46,206 bases of DNA from an uncultured Oceanospirillales bacterium (GCA_947040555.1 CAMRBW010000017.1:1-46206), one strand, 5' to 3'; numbered from the stretch's first letter, positions 16,361-25,776 are shown. Numbers and translations: made by a program. Notes: a model not told the origin generated them from the letters alone.

Positions 16361-16467
16361 AATTGAATACACGAATAGTATTAAGGAAGGGTTCATACAT
16401 ATTGGGTACGATTTTAATTGCAGTATGCCTGATGTTATTTTTAAGTCGTGTGGTATTTGCAGGTTAG
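16357..16467 (+). CDS. Small ORF of 36 codons with one hydrophobic segment
   Basis: It starts in an ATGA overlap with the previous small ORF. The product has a basic N-terminus ([13 protein letters not shown]) and then one hydrophobic stretch of about 20 residues ending VVFAG, followed directly by the stop. It looks like a signal peptide or single membrane helix cut off at the cleavage point. It could be a small membrane protein or the 5' remnant of a lost secreted or membrane enzyme. Confidence 0.4.
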   Translation: MKLNTRIVLRKGSYILGTILIAVCLMLFLSRVVFAG

Positions 16468-16627
16468 ATTGTGTGCCTACTTGCCAAATGTTATTAAAGC
16501 CAAGAGCAGCACAATGTCTGATGAGATGAGATCTGTTTAGGATAAAGTCAGATAAAATATTTGAGAATGAAGATTTAAAAAAAAAACTAATTAATTATTA
16601 TAATTTGATCTTGAGCGAATATAAGGT
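16468..16627 (+). other. AT-rich gap before wbpI
   Basis: Together with the two small ORFs this forms a 332-base break between glycosyltransferase genes. I see no tRNA, insertion-sequence end or strong terminator. A TATAAT at 16599-16604 has no convincing -35 box at the right distance. The stretch may be the decayed body of a lost gene. Confidence 0.4.
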
Positions 16628-17704
16628 ATGAATAAATTTGTTAGTATTGTAGGTGCAAGACCGCAGTTTATAAAGGCAGCAATGATCTCTAATAAGATTC
16701 AGAATGTTGATGGTATCGAAGAGATTATGGTCCATACTGGGCAACATTTCGATGCCAATATGTCTGATATTTTCTTTAATCAGCTTGATATTTCACGACC
16801 TGAGATACATCACCATATTCATGGAGGTAATCATGGTGAAATGACTGGTCGCATGCTGGTAGAGATTGAGAAAACTCTAATTGAACACAAACCAGATGGT
16901 GTTTTAGTTTATGGCGATACTAACTCAACCCTGGCTGGCGCTTTGGCGTCTTCAAAGTTACATATTCCTATTGCACATGTTGAGTCCGGTTTGCGTAGTT
17001 TTGATATACATATGCCGGAGGAAGTTAACAGAATAGTAACAGATCGTTTGAGTGATATCTTGCTTTGTCCAACTGATATTTCAATCCATAATTTGGAATG
17101 TGAAGGCTTTAAAAACTTAAGTAAAAGAGTTGTTAAAGTTGGTGATGTTATGCAGGATGCTGCACTATTTTTTGCTTCAAGAGCCGTTGCACCTGCAGGT
17201 TTTAAATTAGATCCTGGATTTATCTTGTCTACCGTTCATAGAGCAGAAAATACGGATGACCCTGAACGTTTGACTAGTATTATTTCGGCACTGAATGATA
17301 TTCATCAAACAGTTAGCCCTGTAGTTCTACCATTACATCCTCGAACGCATAATGCTATTAAAAAGCTCGGTCTTGAATTGAAGGTGCACTTAATAGAGCC
17401 TGTTGGTTATTTGGAGATGATATGGCTTCTGAATAACTGTGGATTAGTATTGACTGATAGCGGTGGTGTTCAGAAAGAGGCTTTTTTCTTTGGTAAAGCC
17501 TGTGTCACTCTACGGGACCAGACCGAGTGGGTCGAGCTAGTAAATTTAGGTGTTAATGACATAGTTGGAGCAGATTGTAAAAAGATAATTGAGTCTGTAA
17601 ATCATAATTTTGGACGTGTGGTGCATGATACAAACGAGCTTTATGGCGGTGGCAGAACATCCCAGAATATTGTCAATGAACTGATGAAATGGTCCTATGA
17701 GTAA
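16628..17704 (+). CDS. wbpI: UDP-GlcNAc3NAcA 2-epimerase (WbpI-like)
   Basis: Non-hydrolysing UDP-sugar 2-epimerase family, 358 residues. It has the family motifs VGARPQFIKAA (8-18), HTGQHFDANMSDIFF (36-50), HVESGLRS (117-124) and DSGGVQKEA near residue 280. General UDP-GlcNAc 2-epimerase (WecB) and WbpI are paralogues. WbpI, converting UDP-GlcNAc3NAcA to UDP-ManNAc3NAcA, is preferred because wbpA, wbpB, wbpD and wbpE are all in the same locus and would otherwise have no final step. The last eight bases overlap the next gene, indicating co-translation. Confidence 0.87.
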   Translation: MNKFVSIVGARPQFIKAAMISNKIQNVDGIEEIMVHTGQHFDANMSDIFFNQLDISRPEIHHHIHGGNHGEMTGRMLVEIEKTLIEHKPDGVLVYGDTNSTLAGALASSKLHIPIAHVESGLRSFDIHMPEEVNRIVTDRLSDILLCPTDISIHNLECEGFKNLSKRVVKVGDVMQDAALFFASRAVAPAGFKLDPGFILSTVHRAENTDDPERLTSIISALNDIHQTVSPVVLPLHPRTHNAIKKLGLELKVHLIEPVGYLEMIWLLNNCGLVLTDSGGVQKEAFFFGKACVTLRDQTEWVELVNLGVNDIVGADCKKIIESVNHNFGRVVHDTNELYGGGRTSQNIVNELMKWSYE

Positions 17705-18920
17705 AGTTGTCTGGATTATTAATCAATATGCATCGACACCTGCAACAGGTATGGGTGGGAGACATTTCTATCTGGCTAAAGAGTTAGTGAAGAAAGGATA
17801 CAAGGTCTACATTATTGCTTCATCATCTCATCATCTCCTGAGAAATAAACCTGTTTTTAATCAAGCATTTCAGTTAGAAGTTATTGATGGAATTAACTTT
17901 GTTTGGGTTAAATTACCTTCGTATGCAGAATCTCGTAGTAAGCAGCGAGTGATCAATTGGTTTTTGTTTCCATGGCAGATTTTGAAGCTACCAACATTAA
18001 TTCAAGATAAGCCAGATGCTATTTTGTGCTCATCGCCTTCACCATTCTCTTTTCTTGGTGGCCAAAGATTAGCAAGGCGTTTCGGTGTCAGATTAGTTTT
18101 TGAAGTGCGAGATATATGGCCTTTAAGTCTGACAGAGATTGATGGTTACTCCCCAGGTCATCCATTTATTCGTCTCATGCAATGGGTAGAAGATCGAGCT
18201 TATCAATGTTCTGATTTTGTTATCTCCAACCTCAAGTACTCATTTAAACATATGATTTCACGCGGCATGAAACCTGAGAAGTTTACCTGGATACCTAATG
18301 GTTTTTCACAGGATGAGGTTGACCAGAAAATACTATTAAATTCACAGGCTCAAAAGCAACTGCCAAATAAGCCCTTTGTAGTCGGTTACACAGGAACCTT
18401 AGGTGTTGCCAATACTTTAAAAACGCTTATTGATGCCGCTGACAGGCTACATGAATATTCTGATATTGCCTTTGTTTTGGTTGGATCAGGTCGGGAAAAA
18501 GCTAAGCTGGAGCAGGCTGTATCAGATAAAAAATTATCCAATGTATTTTTTATTGATCCAATTCCAAAAGATGAAATTCAAGCCATGCTGACTCAGTTTG
18601 ACGTTTGTTATATTGGATTGACTAATGACCCTTTGTTCAGATTTGGTGTTTCTCCTAACAAGTTTTTTGATTATTTATACTCTGGTAAGGCTATTATTTA
18701 TGGCATTGATTCTGGAGAATACAAACCTGTTGAAGAAATGAAAGCCGGTCTACAGGTTCCGGCTGAAGATGCTGAAAAGCTTGCAGAGGCTATTCTGAAG
18801 ATTTACTGCATGCCACCAGAAATAAGAAAACAGATGGGTGAAAATGGACGTAAGGGTGTGGAACCCTACGAATATGGAAAGCTAGCTCAGCAACTATCTA
18901 ATATCTTATTTGATAAGTGA
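17697..18920 (+). CDS. Glycosyltransferase, WbuB-like (family 4)
   Basis: GT-B glycosyltransferase of 407 residues. The opening VVWIINQYASTPATGMGGRH is the hallmark of the WbuB/WcaI-like family, whose members often add an N-acetylated amino sugar next to the initiating sugar. The C-terminal half has GYTGTLGVANTLKTLIDAA and the donor-site segment FGVSPNKFFDYLYSGKAI. Given its place between wbpI and pglC it may add the second sugar to the undecaprenyl-linked diNAcBac, but this is inference. It overlaps wbpI by eight bases. Confidence 0.87.
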   Translation: MSKVVWIINQYASTPATGMGGRHFYLAKELVKKGYKVYIIASSSHHLLRNKPVFNQAFQLEVIDGINFVWVKLPSYAESRSKQRVINWFLFPWQILKLPTLIQDKPDAILCSSPSPFSFLGGQRLARRFGVRLVFEVRDIWPLSLTEIDGYSPGHPFIRLMQWVEDRAYQCSDFVISNLKYSFKHMISRGMKPEKFTWIPNGFSQDEVDQKILLNSQAQKQLPNKPFVVGYTGTLGVANTLKTLIDAADRLHEYSDIAFVLVGSGREKAKLEQAVSDKKLSNVFFIDPIPKDEIQAMLTQFDVCYIGLTNDPLFRFGVSPNKFFDYLYSGKAIIYGIDSGEYKPVEEMKAGLQVPAEDAEKLAEAILKIYCMPPEIRKQMGENGRKGVEPYEYGKLAQQLSNILFDK

Positions 18921-18950
18921 AATTCACTGAAATAATCGATGTAATTGATC

Positions 18951-19601
18951 ATGGTAAGCGAATATATGATAAAACGATGTCTTGATATTCTTGGGTCACT
19001 CTCCGCACTTATTATCTTCAGTCCAATCATGGCCTTTATTTCTTGGAAGGTTTTCAAGACCATGGGTAGTCCGGTTTTGTTTTGTCAGACTCGTCCTGGC
19101 AGAGATGGTAAACCATTTGACATGATTAAGTTCCGCAGCATGAAAGATGCCAATGGTGCGGATGGGCAGCCACTCCCTGATGCGGAGCGAATGACTTCCT
19201 TTGGCTCTTTTATTCGTCGTATGAGTCTGGATGAGTTGCCTGAGTTTTATAATGTTTTGAAAGGGGATATGAGCCTTGTCGGGCCAAGACCTTTGTTAAT
19301 GCAGTATTTGCCGCTCTATTCTAAAGAGCAGTCTCGCCGCCATAATGTTAAACCCGGTATTACCGGCTGGGCACAGGTCAATGGACGGAATGCTATATCC
19401 TGGGATGAAAAATTCAAGTTTGATATCTGGTATGTGGATAATCGCTCTTTATGGATGGATATAAAAATTCTTTTCATAACGGTTAAAAAAGTTATTTTTC
19501 GAGAAGGGATCAACGCAGATGATAATGCGCCGATGCCATTTTTTACCGGATCTTGCGAAGAGCTGAACCACAAAGATATGAAGATACAAAGAGATAAATA
19601 A
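18951..19601 (+). CDS. pglC: Initiating phosphoglycosyltransferase (PglC-like)
   Basis: Small monotopic phosphoglycosyltransferase that moves a sugar-1-phosphate from UDP-sugar to undecaprenyl phosphate, starting the repeat unit. One N-terminal hydrophobic (re-entrant) helix is followed by the catalytic domain with RMSLDELPEF (the Asp-Glu dyad), NVLKGDMSLVGPRPL and KPGITGWAQVNGRN. Short length and the following pglD, pglE and pglF favour UDP-diNAcBac as donor, against the larger WcaJ/WbaP type. The start is unsure: ATG at 18951 or the ATG at 18966 (MIKRCLDILG), both with weak ribosome-binding sites. Confidence 0.88.
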   Translation: MVSEYMIKRCLDILGSLSALIIFSPIMAFISWKVFKTMGSPVLFCQTRPGRDGKPFDMIKFRSMKDANGADGQPLPDAERMTSFGSFIRRMSLDELPEFYNVLKGDMSLVGPRPLLMQYLPLYSKEQSRRHNVKPGITGWAQVNGRNAISWDEKFKFDIWYVDNRSLWMDIKILFITVKKVIFREGINADDNAPMPFFTGSCEELNHKDMKIQRDK

Positions 19602-19667
19602 CTTTGGGTATCTTATGTTCCTGTAATGAATAGTGTTCCTGTGGTGAATAAATGATAGGGATATCAG

Positions 19668-20300
19668 GTGGAAAAAATAATTTTGATATTGGGTGCAGGT
19701 GGACATGCCAAAGTTGTCGCCGATTGTGCATTGGCTTCTGGTGAGTGGCAGAAGGTGGCTTTTCTTGATGATCGCTACCCGGATTTAAAACAGATTGGTA
19801 ACTGGCCTGTTATCGGGAAAGTTTCTGATATCGAATTGTTTGTGAATCAATACTCTCATATGGCTCTTGGTGTAGGTGCCAATCATGAGGATCTTCGATT
19901 GCAGTGGTTAAAGCGAGGTATTAATGCAGGAGCCAAGTTTCCTGTAGTTATCCATGCTAAATCCATTGTCAGCCCCTATGCAAATATTGGTGATGGGACT
20001 GTTGTTCTTGCAGGAGCTATCGTTAATGTCGATGCCAAAGTAGGAAAAGCCAGCATTCTTAATACCAGTTGTTCTATTGATCACGACTGTGTCATTGGTG
20101 ATGGTTCCCATATATCCCCCAGAGCAGCTCTTGCCGGTGGTGTGATTGTCGGAGAGAAAAGTTGGATTGGTATGGGAGCCAATGTTATTCAGGGCGTGAA
20201 AATAGGCTCGAATGTTATTGTTGGTGCAGGATCTCTTGTTCTTAAAAATATTGATAGTGGCTCAAAAGTTGTGGGTGTGCCTGCACGGAGCATCAATTGA
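19668..20300 (+). CDS. pglD: UDP-4-amino-sugar N-acetyltransferase (PglD-like)
   Basis: Acetylates UDP-4-amino-4,6-dideoxy-GlcNAc to UDP-N,N'-diacetylbacillosamine. The N-terminal domain carries the UDP-sugar-binding start LILGAGGHAKVVAD (residues 6-19). The C-terminal half (about 90-205) is a hexapeptide-repeat left-handed beta helix with His139 in SCSIDHDCVIGDG, the position of the catalytic base in Campylobacter PglD. At 210 residues it matches the NeuD/PglD family. The start is a GTG with GGG seven bases upstream. Its position between pglC and the aminotransferase supports the role. Confidence 0.9.
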   Translation: MEKIILILGAGGHAKVVADCALASGEWQKVAFLDDRYPDLKQIGNWPVIGKVSDIELFVNQYSHMALGVGANHEDLRLQWLKRGINAGAKFPVVIHAKSIVSPYANIGDGTVVLAGAIVNVDAKVGKASILNTSCSIDHDCVIGDGSHISPRAALAGGVIVGEKSWIGMGANVIQGVKIGSNVIVGAGSLVLKNIDSGSKVVGVPARSIN

Positions 20301-20320
20301 TCTTTTTGGTGAATCTTTAA

Positions 20321-21499
20321 ATGCTAAATACTCCATTTTCTCAATGGCCTTCTTTCACCAAGGAAGAGGCTGATGAGGTCTGCAAAACCTTACTCTCTAA
20401 TAAAGTTAATTATTGGACTGGAACAGAGGGACGGGAGTTTGAAAGAGAGTTCGCAACGTGGTGTGGCACTCAATATGCGATAGCCGTTGGCAATGGCACG
20501 CTGGCTTTAGATCTTGCCTTGAAGGCGCTTGATATAAAAGCTGGTGATGAAGTGATTGTTACATCCCGCACATTTCTCGCATCCGCCACATCTATCGTCA
20601 CTGCCGGTGCTACTCCTGTTTTTGCCGATGTGGATAGAGATTCCCAGAATATTACCGCCAAGACCATTCGTGCCGTTTTAACGCCAAAAACCAAAGCGAT
20701 TATCTGTGTTCATCTGGCAGGTTGGCCTTGTGAGATGGATGAGATTTTAACAATTGCTGAACAGCACAATCTTTATGTCATAGAGGACTGTGCCCAAGCA
20801 CATGGTGCCACCTATAAAGGGAAAGCGGTGGGCAGCATCGGACACATCGGCACCTGGTCTTTCTGCCAGGACAAAATCATGACCACTGGTGGCGAAGGTG
20901 GCATGGTCACCACCAATGATGAAAACCTGTGGAACAAGATGTGGTCTTATAAGGATCACGGTAAATCTTTTGATGCTGTTTATAACCGCAAACATCCGCC
21001 AGGTTTTCGCTGGCTCCATGAATCATTTGGCACCAATTGGCGAATGACCGAGATGCAATCGGTGATCGGGCGTATTCAACTGAAACGCATGCCAGAGTGG
21101 ACTCGCCAACGACAAGCCAATGCGGCTGCTATTAACGAAGTCTGTCGTAAGTTTGCCGCCCTGCGCGTACCTGAAATCCCCAAAGGGGTGGAGCATGCTT
21201 GTTACAAACACTATGTGTTTGTCCGCCCTGAACTCTTAAAGAAAGACTGGAGCCGTGATCGAATCATTGATGAGATCGTGGCACGCGGCGTTCCCTGCTA
21301 CCAAGGTTCCTGCTCTGAGATCTATCTGGAAAAAGCATTCGATGGTACTGGCTACCGTCCGGATAAACCCCTTCCAGTTGCTCGCGAACTGGGTGAAACC
21401 AGTCTGATGTTCCTTGTGCACCCAACGCTGACTCAGATTGAAATTCACACGACCCGTGAAGTTATTAGAGATGTTCTGTTGCTTGCCTCTCAAGGATGA
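20321..21499 (+). CDS. pglE: UDP-4-keto-sugar aminotransferase (PglE-like)
   Basis: PLP-dependent DegT/DnrJ/EryC1 aminotransferase of 392 residues, expected to aminate the 4-keto sugar made by the PglF-like dehydratase. Lys185 in FCQDKIMTTGGEGGM is the PLP lysine, and VGNGTLALDLALKAL is the cofactor phosphate site. It is the second DegT-family enzyme in the locus and clearly distinct from WbpE. Neighbouring pglC, pglD and pglF assign it to the bacillosamine branch. A QuiNAc4NAc pathway is the same chemistry under another name. The gene is less AT-rich than the wzx-wbuB stretch. Confidence 0.88.
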   Translation: MLNTPFSQWPSFTKEEADEVCKTLLSNKVNYWTGTEGREFEREFATWCGTQYAIAVGNGTLALDLALKALDIKAGDEVIVTSRTFLASATSIVTAGATPVFADVDRDSQNITAKTIRAVLTPKTKAIICVHLAGWPCEMDEILTIAEQHNLYVIEDCAQAHGATYKGKAVGSIGHIGTWSFCQDKIMTTGGEGGMVTTNDENLWNKMWSYKDHGKSFDAVYNRKHPPGFRWLHESFGTNWRMTEMQSVIGRIQLKRMPEWTRQRQANAAAINEVCRKFAALRVPEIPKGVEHACYKHYVFVRPELLKKDWSRDRIIDEIVARGVPCYQGSCSEIYLEKAFDGTGYRPDKPLPVARELGETSLMFLVHPTLTQIEIHTTREVIRDVLLLASQG

Positions 21500-21559
21500 A
21501 AGGCCACAAGGGAACATCTTTCCATCCTCTTTGTGTTTTCTGTAGTTGAGGAACTCTAT

Positions 21560-23569
21560 ATGCGATCAAAAGTACTTGCACTGCCACGCACTCAAAAGCG
21601 AATTATCTCCATCGTCGTGGATATCCTTGCCATTTGGCTAAGTGTTCTGCTGGCATACGAGATTCGTTTTGCAGGAATACCGAGGGAGGCATTCATGCCA
21701 GGGTTCTGGCTGATGATTGCTCTTGGTCCGGTGACGTCTATTCCGTTTTATATTCGTTTGGGTCTCTACCGTGCCATTCTTAGGTATATGGGCTCCTTTG
21801 TTAGCATGACCATTTTCCGAGCCTGCTTTCTGGGCTTTATTACTCTTTCTGCTTGTATTGTCCTCTCCGACTTCAATGTACCTCGCTCTGTTCCGGTACT
21901 GTATTGGTTTTTCTCTCTGATATTGGTGACCAGTAGCCGTTATGCGATATGTCACTGGCTGCGAGGGATTCCATTCAGTGATCTACTTCCCAGTGTCAGT
22001 TTGAACTATGAGATTCCTGTGGTTATATATGGTGCCGGAGTCTCAGGTACTGAGCTTTATATGGCCCTGAAAAGGTCGCGAGAGTACAACGTGGTTGCTT
22101 TTGTGGATGACAACGTCAGTCTGGCTGGTAACCATATTTATGGTTGTCCTGTCTGGTATGGGGATAATGATAATATTGGCGAGTTGATGACCACCCATAA
22201 ACCGGCAGTATTTATACTGGCAATGCCTTCAGCCAGACGCTCGGCAAGAAAGCGCGTATTGGCAAAACTGGAGAGTCTGGATGTACAGGTGCGCTCTGTT
22301 CCGTCAATGGCCGATCTGGCCAGTGGTCGACTGAATGTGCAACAGACCCGGGTTGTCGATATCGGCGACCTGCTGGGGCGTGACGCGGTTCCTCCGGACT
22401 ATGGCCTCCTCACTCGGAATATCATCGGCAAGGTTGTTATGGTCACTGGTGCGGGTGGTTCCATCGGTTCCGAGATTGCCCGGCAGGTGATCGCCTTGAA
22501 GCCGAAGGCGCTGGTGTTAATGGATCATTCGGAATTCAATCTTTACAGCATCGATAAAGAGCTGCGCCGCCAAGATGAGGTAGAGGAAGATTTTGCCGAG
22601 ATAGAGTTGATCACGGTATTGGGTTCAGTTAACGATCCTGATCGTCTAGTTGAAACCATGTCTATCTACGAGGTAGAAACGATCTACCATGCGGCGGCCT
22701 ACAAACATGTCCCTATGGTGGAACATAACCTTTCTCAGGGATTGCGTAACAATGTGCTGGGTACGCTCTATACGGCGCAGGCCGCTATTGTTTGCGGCGT
22801 CGAGAAGTTTGTGCTGATCTCCACCGACAAGGCCGTGCGTCCCACCAACGTGATGGGAGCCTCGAAGCGTCTTGCGGAGATGGTGTTGCAGTCGCTTAAT
22901 GAGGAATCGATACCAAAGTTATATCGCCCCGACTTGTTCTCTTCCTCGAAGATTCACGCGCTGTCTGGTAAGAACAAAACCTGTTTTACCATCGTCCGGT
23001 TCGGTAATGTGCTGGGATCCAGCGGTTCAGTTATTCCGGTATTCCATGAGCAGATTGCCGCTGGAGGGCCGATAACCGTGACCCACCCGGACATTAACCG
23101 TTACTTCATGACGATTCCTGAAGCTGCACAGTTGGTTATGCAGGCTGGTGCCATGGGAAAAGGGGGAGATGTTTTTGTGCTGGATATGGGGCAGCCGGTA
23201 AAGATAGTTGACCTTGCTCGCCGAATGATCAGTCTTTCTGGTCTTACTGTGCGGGATGCTGAGAATCCGGAGGGTGATATCGAAATTGCTTTCTCTGGTC
23301 TGCGTCCGGGGGAAAAACTCTACGAAGAGCTGCTGATTGGCGACAGCGTAACCAATACCGAGCACCCGAAGATCTGCTCCGCTCGAGAACAGTTTCTTGC
23401 GTGGGAGAAACTGCAGCTGGTACTAGACGACATTATGATGAGCCTTCAGGATCATGACTACTATGTCACCCGTGAGCTGCTGCTGAAATACGTTGACGGT
23501 TATACCCCCTCCAGCCGTATTGTCGACTGGCTCTTCCGCCATCAGTCACAAAAAAAGAAAGCCATCTAA
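21560..23569 (+). CDS. pglF: Membrane UDP-GlcNAc 4,6-dehydratase (PglF/WbpM-like)
   Basis: First enzyme of the bacillosamine branch, converting UDP-GlcNAc to UDP-4-keto-6-deoxy-GlcNAc. The N-terminal part has four to five membrane helices (about 15-135) and a first Rossmann-like region (VVIYGAGVSG). The catalytic short-chain dehydrogenase domain has VTGAGGSIG (295-303), YHAAAYKHVPMVE, and the Thr-Asp-Lys triad segment ISTDKAVRPTN (422-424) that replaces the usual Tyr-x-x-x-Lys. Its 669 residues fit PglF, WbpM and FlmA-like long forms. The ATG at 21560 is chosen because GAGGAA lies upstream; the frame is open from a GTG at 21533. It ends the locus, as WbpM does in Pseudomonas. Confidence 0.93.
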   Translation: MRSKVLALPRTQKRIISIVVDILAIWLSVLLAYEIRFAGIPREAFMPGFWLMIALGPVTSIPFYIRLGLYRAILRYMGSFVSMTIFRACFLGFITLSACIVLSDFNVPRSVPVLYWFFSLILVTSSRYAICHWLRGIPFSDLLPSVSLNYEIPVVIYGAGVSGTELYMALKRSREYNVVAFVDDNVSLAGNHIYGCPVWYGDNDNIGELMTTHKPAVFILAMPSARRSARKRVLAKLESLDVQVRSVPSMADLASGRLNVQQTRVVDIGDLLGRDAVPPDYGLLTRNIIGKVVMVTGAGGSIGSEIARQVIALKPKALVLMDHSEFNLYSIDKELRRQDEVEEDFAEIELITVLGSVNDPDRLVETMSIYEVETIYHAAAYKHVPMVEHNLSQGLRNNVLGTLYTAQAAIVCGVEKFVLISTDKAVRPTNVMGASKRLAEMVLQSLNEESIPKLYRPDLFSSSKIHALSGKNKTCFTIVRFGNVLGSSGSVIPVFHEQIAAGGPITVTHPDINRYFMTIPEAAQLVMQAGAMGKGGDVFVLDMGQPVKIVDLARRMISLSGLTVRDAENPEGDIEIAFSGLRPGEKLYEELLIGDSVTNTEHPKICSAREQFLAWEKLQLVLDDIMMSLQDHDYYVTRELLLKYVDGYTPSSRIVDWLFRHQSQKKKAI

Positions 23570-23730
23570 TCACAAGTTCTGCAAACTGCCTCTCATTTTT
23601 AAAATGACCGATACCCATTTTCGACGCTCTCTGTTCTATGACTTGCTGCACTACCTCTCGAGAAGAACTGTCCCGAAACATGACCCTGGTCGTTTTGCGA
23701 GCCAGCAGGATGGCGACACTCGAGACTCGA

Positions 23731-23766
23731 AGTAAAAAAAGTGCCAAGTAAAAAAAGTTAGGCACG
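23731..23766. repeat. A-rich direct repeat with inverted ends
   Basis: AAGTAAAAAAAGT occurs at 23731-23743 and again at 23747-23759, with GTGCC at 23742-23746 and GGCAC at 23762-23766 forming an inverted pair. It lies in the 281-base gap between pglF and tRNA-Pro, where I see no gene. It may be the end of a small mobile or REP-like element; there is no transposase. Confidence 0.5.
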
Positions 23767-23850
23767 GAAAAGAGCAAAACTGCACGTCCGGTTGAAATTC
23801 AACCTGTGCAATTTGAAATCGATAAAGTTCAATGCTACGTTTCTTCACTC

Positions 23851-23927
23851 CGGCGAGTAGCGCAGCCTGGTAGCGCACCACATTCGGGTTGTGGGGGTCG
23901 AAGGTTCGAATCCTTTCTCGCCGACCA
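23851..23927 (+). tRNA. tRNA-Pro(CGG)
   Basis: A complete 77-base tRNA. The acceptor arms CGGCGAG and CTCGCCG pair perfectly. The anticodon stem is CCACA/TGTGG around the loop TTCGGGT, giving anticodon CGG (proline, CCG codons). The T loop is TTCGAAT and the CCA end is encoded. It closely resembles E. coli proK. Confidence 0.97.
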
Positions 23928-23935
23928 AATAAATA

Positions 23936-23986
23936 AACCGCAGTCTCTTGTTTTTCGTAAGGAAATCAAGAGGCTGCGGTTTTTTT
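23936..23986 (+). terminator. Rho-independent terminator after tRNA-Pro
   Basis: A 15-bp stem, AACCGCAGTCTCTTG (23936-23950) with CAAGAGGCTGCGGTT (23968-23982), has one G-T pair and is followed by a T run to 23986. In the opposite direction a T-rich stretch (TTTATTTATTT) follows the stem, so it may also end fhs. Confidence 0.93.
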
Positions 23987-24021
23987 GTGTCTGACGTTTG
24001 TGTGGGTGGTAAAACGGATGC

Positions 24022-25776
24022 CTAGCTTAAGTTAATAATGTTGCCATCGGCATCAATATCAATCTTCATGTACCCAGGCAGTGAGCCCAAACCAGGCATG
24101 GTCATAATAGAGCCACACAGGGCGTAGACGAATCCTGCACCCGCAGAGAGACGAACCTCGCGCACTGGCACTTCAAAGTCAGTCGGTTCACCTTTCAGAT
24201 TTGGATCGTGGGAGACAGAGAGCTGAGTCTTGGCCATGCACACTGGTAGATGACCATAGCCTTTTGCTTCCAGATCGGCGATCTGTTGCTTGGCCTGCTC
24301 GTTGATCACCACTTTGCTGCCGCCATAACCCTTCACCACCAGATCGTTCAGCTTGGCAGTGATGTTGTCCTCGGTATTGTAAAGGTACTGGAAGTAAGGC
24401 TTTTTGGCATTGCAGACCCGATCGATTTCCCGGGCAACTTCCATACAGCCTTCACCGCCGTGAACAAAACCTTCACTGATAGCTGCACCATCTGCGCCTA
24501 ATTCCTGAGTCTTTTCCAGCAACCAGTCCAGCTCTTCCTGAGTATCTTCAGGGAAGCGGTTAATGGCAACTACACAGGGCAGACCATACTTTTTCACGTT
24601 GTTGATATGGAAACGCAGGTTGCTGATGCCTTTTTCCAGTGCTGGCAGGTTCGGGTCGATCATGCCGTGATCTAAACGACGACCGGCAACAATTTCGAAA
24701 TCTCCGGAGTGGGACTTCAAGCCACGCAGGGAGCAGACCAGCGCAGCCACATCGGGGGACTTACCACCGGCACGTACCTTGATATTGCAGTACTTTTCAA
24801 AGCCCATATCGGAGCCGAAGCCTGCCTCGGTCACCACATAGTCGGCCAGCTTCAGGGCGATCTGATCAGCGACAATGGATGAGTTTCCATGGGCGATATT
24901 GGCGAATGGTCCTGCATGCACAAAGCTGGCACCACCTTCCAGGTTTTGCATCAGAGTCGGCTTGATGGCCTCTTTCATAATCACAGCCATGGAGCCTGCA
25001 ACCTGCAGATCTTCTGCCGTTACCGGCTCGCCATCCAGGTTGTAGGCCATGATCATTTTTCCGAACCGCTGACGCATATCCTGCAGGCTTGTCGCCAGTG
25101 CCAGAATGGCCATCAGTTCGGAAGCCACCGCAATATCAAAACCTTCGGAGCGGGGAATGCCATTCTGGTTGTCGGCCATACCGAGCGTTTGTTCGCCGAT
25201 AGTGATCTGGCGCAGAGCGCGGTCGTTATGGTCAATGACACGACGCCATACGATACGGGCAGGGTCAATACGCAGAGCCTTCAGGCCGGAGCGCTTTTCA
25301 AAGTCTTCATAGCCCTCGCGCTGTTCGTGGAACAGGCGGGTGTCGAGAGCGGCCGCACCCAGATTGTGGGCGCTGGTGATGGCGTGAATATCGCCGGTCA
25401 GGTGCAGGTTGAAATCTTCCATCGGTACAACCTGAGCGTAACCGCCCCCGGCAGCACCGCCCTTAATACCAAATACCGGTCCCATGCTGGGCTGACGAAT
25501 ACAGCTGATCGCTGTTTTACCAATGCAGTTCAGACCCATGGTAATACCGATAGTGTTTACGGTTTTGCCTTCGCCAAAAGGAGTGGGTGTAGTGGCGGTG
25601 ACAATCACCATGCGGCCATCGGGCTTATGGGACAGACTCTTACAGGCATCAAGGTTAACTTTAGCCTTATAATGGCCATAGGGTTCAACGTGTTCTGGCA
25701 GCAGACCGAGGCGGGTGGCAAGCTCGGTTACAGGCATCAGTTTTGCGTCCCTTGAAATTTCAATATCTGATTTCAC
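24022..25776 (-). CDS. fhs: Formate-tetrahydrofolate ligase
   Basis: ATP-dependent ligation of formate to tetrahydrofolate, giving 10-formyl-THF for purine, fMet-tRNA and serine/glycine one-carbon metabolism. The nucleotide-binding loop [10 protein letters not shown] is at residues 63-72, followed by the conserved MGLNCIGK and [20 protein letters not shown] segments. At 584 residues it is somewhat longer than the usual ~557. The start is a GTG at 25776 with AAAGG ten bases upstream. It is a monocistronic gene, with tRNA-Pro's terminator facing its end. Confidence 0.96.
   Translation of the reverse strand: MKSDIEISRDAKLMPVTELATRLGLLPEHVEPYGHYKAKVNLDACKSLSHKPDGRMVIVTATTPTPFGEGKTVNTIGITMGLNCIGKTAISCIRQPSMGPVFGIKGGAAGGGYAQVVPMEDFNLHLTGDIHAITSAHNLGAAALDTRLFHEQREGYEDFEKRSGLKALRIDPARIVWRRVIDHNDRALRQITIGEQTLGMADNQNGIPRSEGFDIAVASELMAILALATSLQDMRQRFGKMIMAYNLDGEPVTAEDLQVAGSMAVIMKEAIKPTLMQNLEGGASFVHAGPFANIAHGNSSIVADQIALKLADYVVTEAGFGSDMGFEKYCNIKVRAGGKSPDVAALVCSLRGLKSHSGDFEIVAGRRLDHGMIDPNLPALEKGISNLRFHINNVKKYGLPCVVAINRFPEDTQEELDWLLEKTQELGADGAAISEGFVHGGEGCMEVAREIDRVCNAKKPYFQYLYNTEDNITAKLNDLVVKGYGGSKVVINEQAKQQIADLEAKGYGHLPVCMAKTQLSVSHDPNLKGEPTDFEVPVREVRLSAGAGFVYALCGSIMTMPGLGSLPGYMKIDIDADGNIINLS

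Noticed and set aside
16599-16604. TATAAT as a promoter for wbpI
   Set aside because: The region is almost entirely A and T and no acceptable -35 box lies 16-18 bases upstream.
12520-18920. AT-rich block considered as a prophage or genomic island
   Set aside because: There is no integrase, attachment-site repeat or phage gene; low GC is normal for wzx, wzy and glycosyltransferase genes.
24889-25755. 288-codon frame antisense to formate-tetrahydrofolate ligase
   Set aside because: Composition and overlap show it to be a shadow of fhs; no ribosome-binding site or family match.
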